Of a stretch of 64,000 bases of DNA, positions 63,601 to 64,000 are shown piece after piece (position 1 is the first letter of the stretch; each line of letters begins with the position of its first letter). Origin of the DNA: Myxocyprinus asiaticus (lineage: Eukaryota > Chordata > Actinopteri > Cypriniformes > Catostomidae); the NCBI RefSeq assembly GCF_019703515.2, contig NC_059388.1:6289979-6353978 (forward strand), written 5' to 3'. The position numbers and the translations under genes are program-made. A model generated the notes under the pieces. It saw only the letters and a program-made list of their open reading frames with translations. It made no database searches and was not told where the DNA came from.

Positions 63601-64000
63601 ATTTCCAGTTATAACATTCTATATTTAGACATGACTTGTAACAAATAAGCTATGGCCTAGCAACTAGATAAACAACAGCACGTATATTAGAAATTTCATT
63701 AAGGAAATACAGACTGCCAGGAAAAGACATTATTATGAAATGTCATTAAAATGAAAATAATGAGAGTGATGAAACATTGCGGTCTTTATGAAAAACTTTT
63801 ATTCAAAAGCTATTCAAAATATGCTGCTTTGTGACATCAACTTGTATTCAGCATTCACTCCATAAAGAAAAGTTTTTAATTTGTAGGCCATGGAAGTTAA
63901 CAAGGTTTCTTTTGAAATAAAATTATGGTGTGCGTAGGCCCCATTAACAACCATGTGAATTACTTAGGGAAAGCGCAGTTTAAGAAACAAAGAAAGTGAT

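Overview
This is eukaryotic nuclear DNA from a teleost fish, most likely a cyprinid or close relative. Genes are split by canonical introns, the background is AT-rich, and most of the window is transposon-derived: Tc1/mariner, hAT-like, TTAA-flanked MITEs, tRNA-headed SINEs, L1-like and L2-like LINEs, and solo LTRs. The gene order vezt - metap2 - usp44, with vezt and metap2 on one strand and usp44 facing them, matches human 12q22. That synteny supports the gene calls. No bacterial or phage gene and no defence system is present.

Layout. (1) 2.4-13.8 kb, plus strand: the last five coding exons of usp44, a nuclear deubiquitinase of the spindle checkpoint and histone H2B pathways. The first coding exon, carrying the first half of the ZnF-UBP finger, is not in the window. 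Its introns hold nested DNA transposons. (2) 14-27 kb: intergenic, with an L1-like LINE without a visible endonuclease, a Tc1 element cut by a SINE, several SINEs, a hAT-type element with a perfect 8-bp target duplication and a TTAA-flanked long-TIR element. (3) 27.1-42.6 kb, minus strand: scattered remains of metap2 (methionine aminopeptidase 2). Five exons are recognisable, but two have frameshifts, one has lost its 3' splice site, one its 5' splice site, and the rest are missing. I read it as a pseudogene, perhaps a dispensable duplicate after genome duplication. A Tc1 element with an uninterrupted 346-codon transposase frame sits inside a rearranged Tc1 element of another family, in the interval where metap2 exons are missing. 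(4) 46.3-62.6 kb, minus strand: the last seven coding exons of vezt (vezatin, an adherens-junction protein). They are intact in frame, and one intron looks like a minor (U12) spliceosomal intron. (5) 62.9-63.6 kb: a tandem array with a period near 137 bp built from transposon-end-like sequence.

usp44 and vezt form no operon or joint pathway; their proximity is old vertebrate synteny. The most interesting points are the metap2 decay, the atypical vezt intron, the nested Tc1 pair, a small LTR family with perfect 5-bp target duplications, and two unusual tandem arrays. I found no convincing new biological system.
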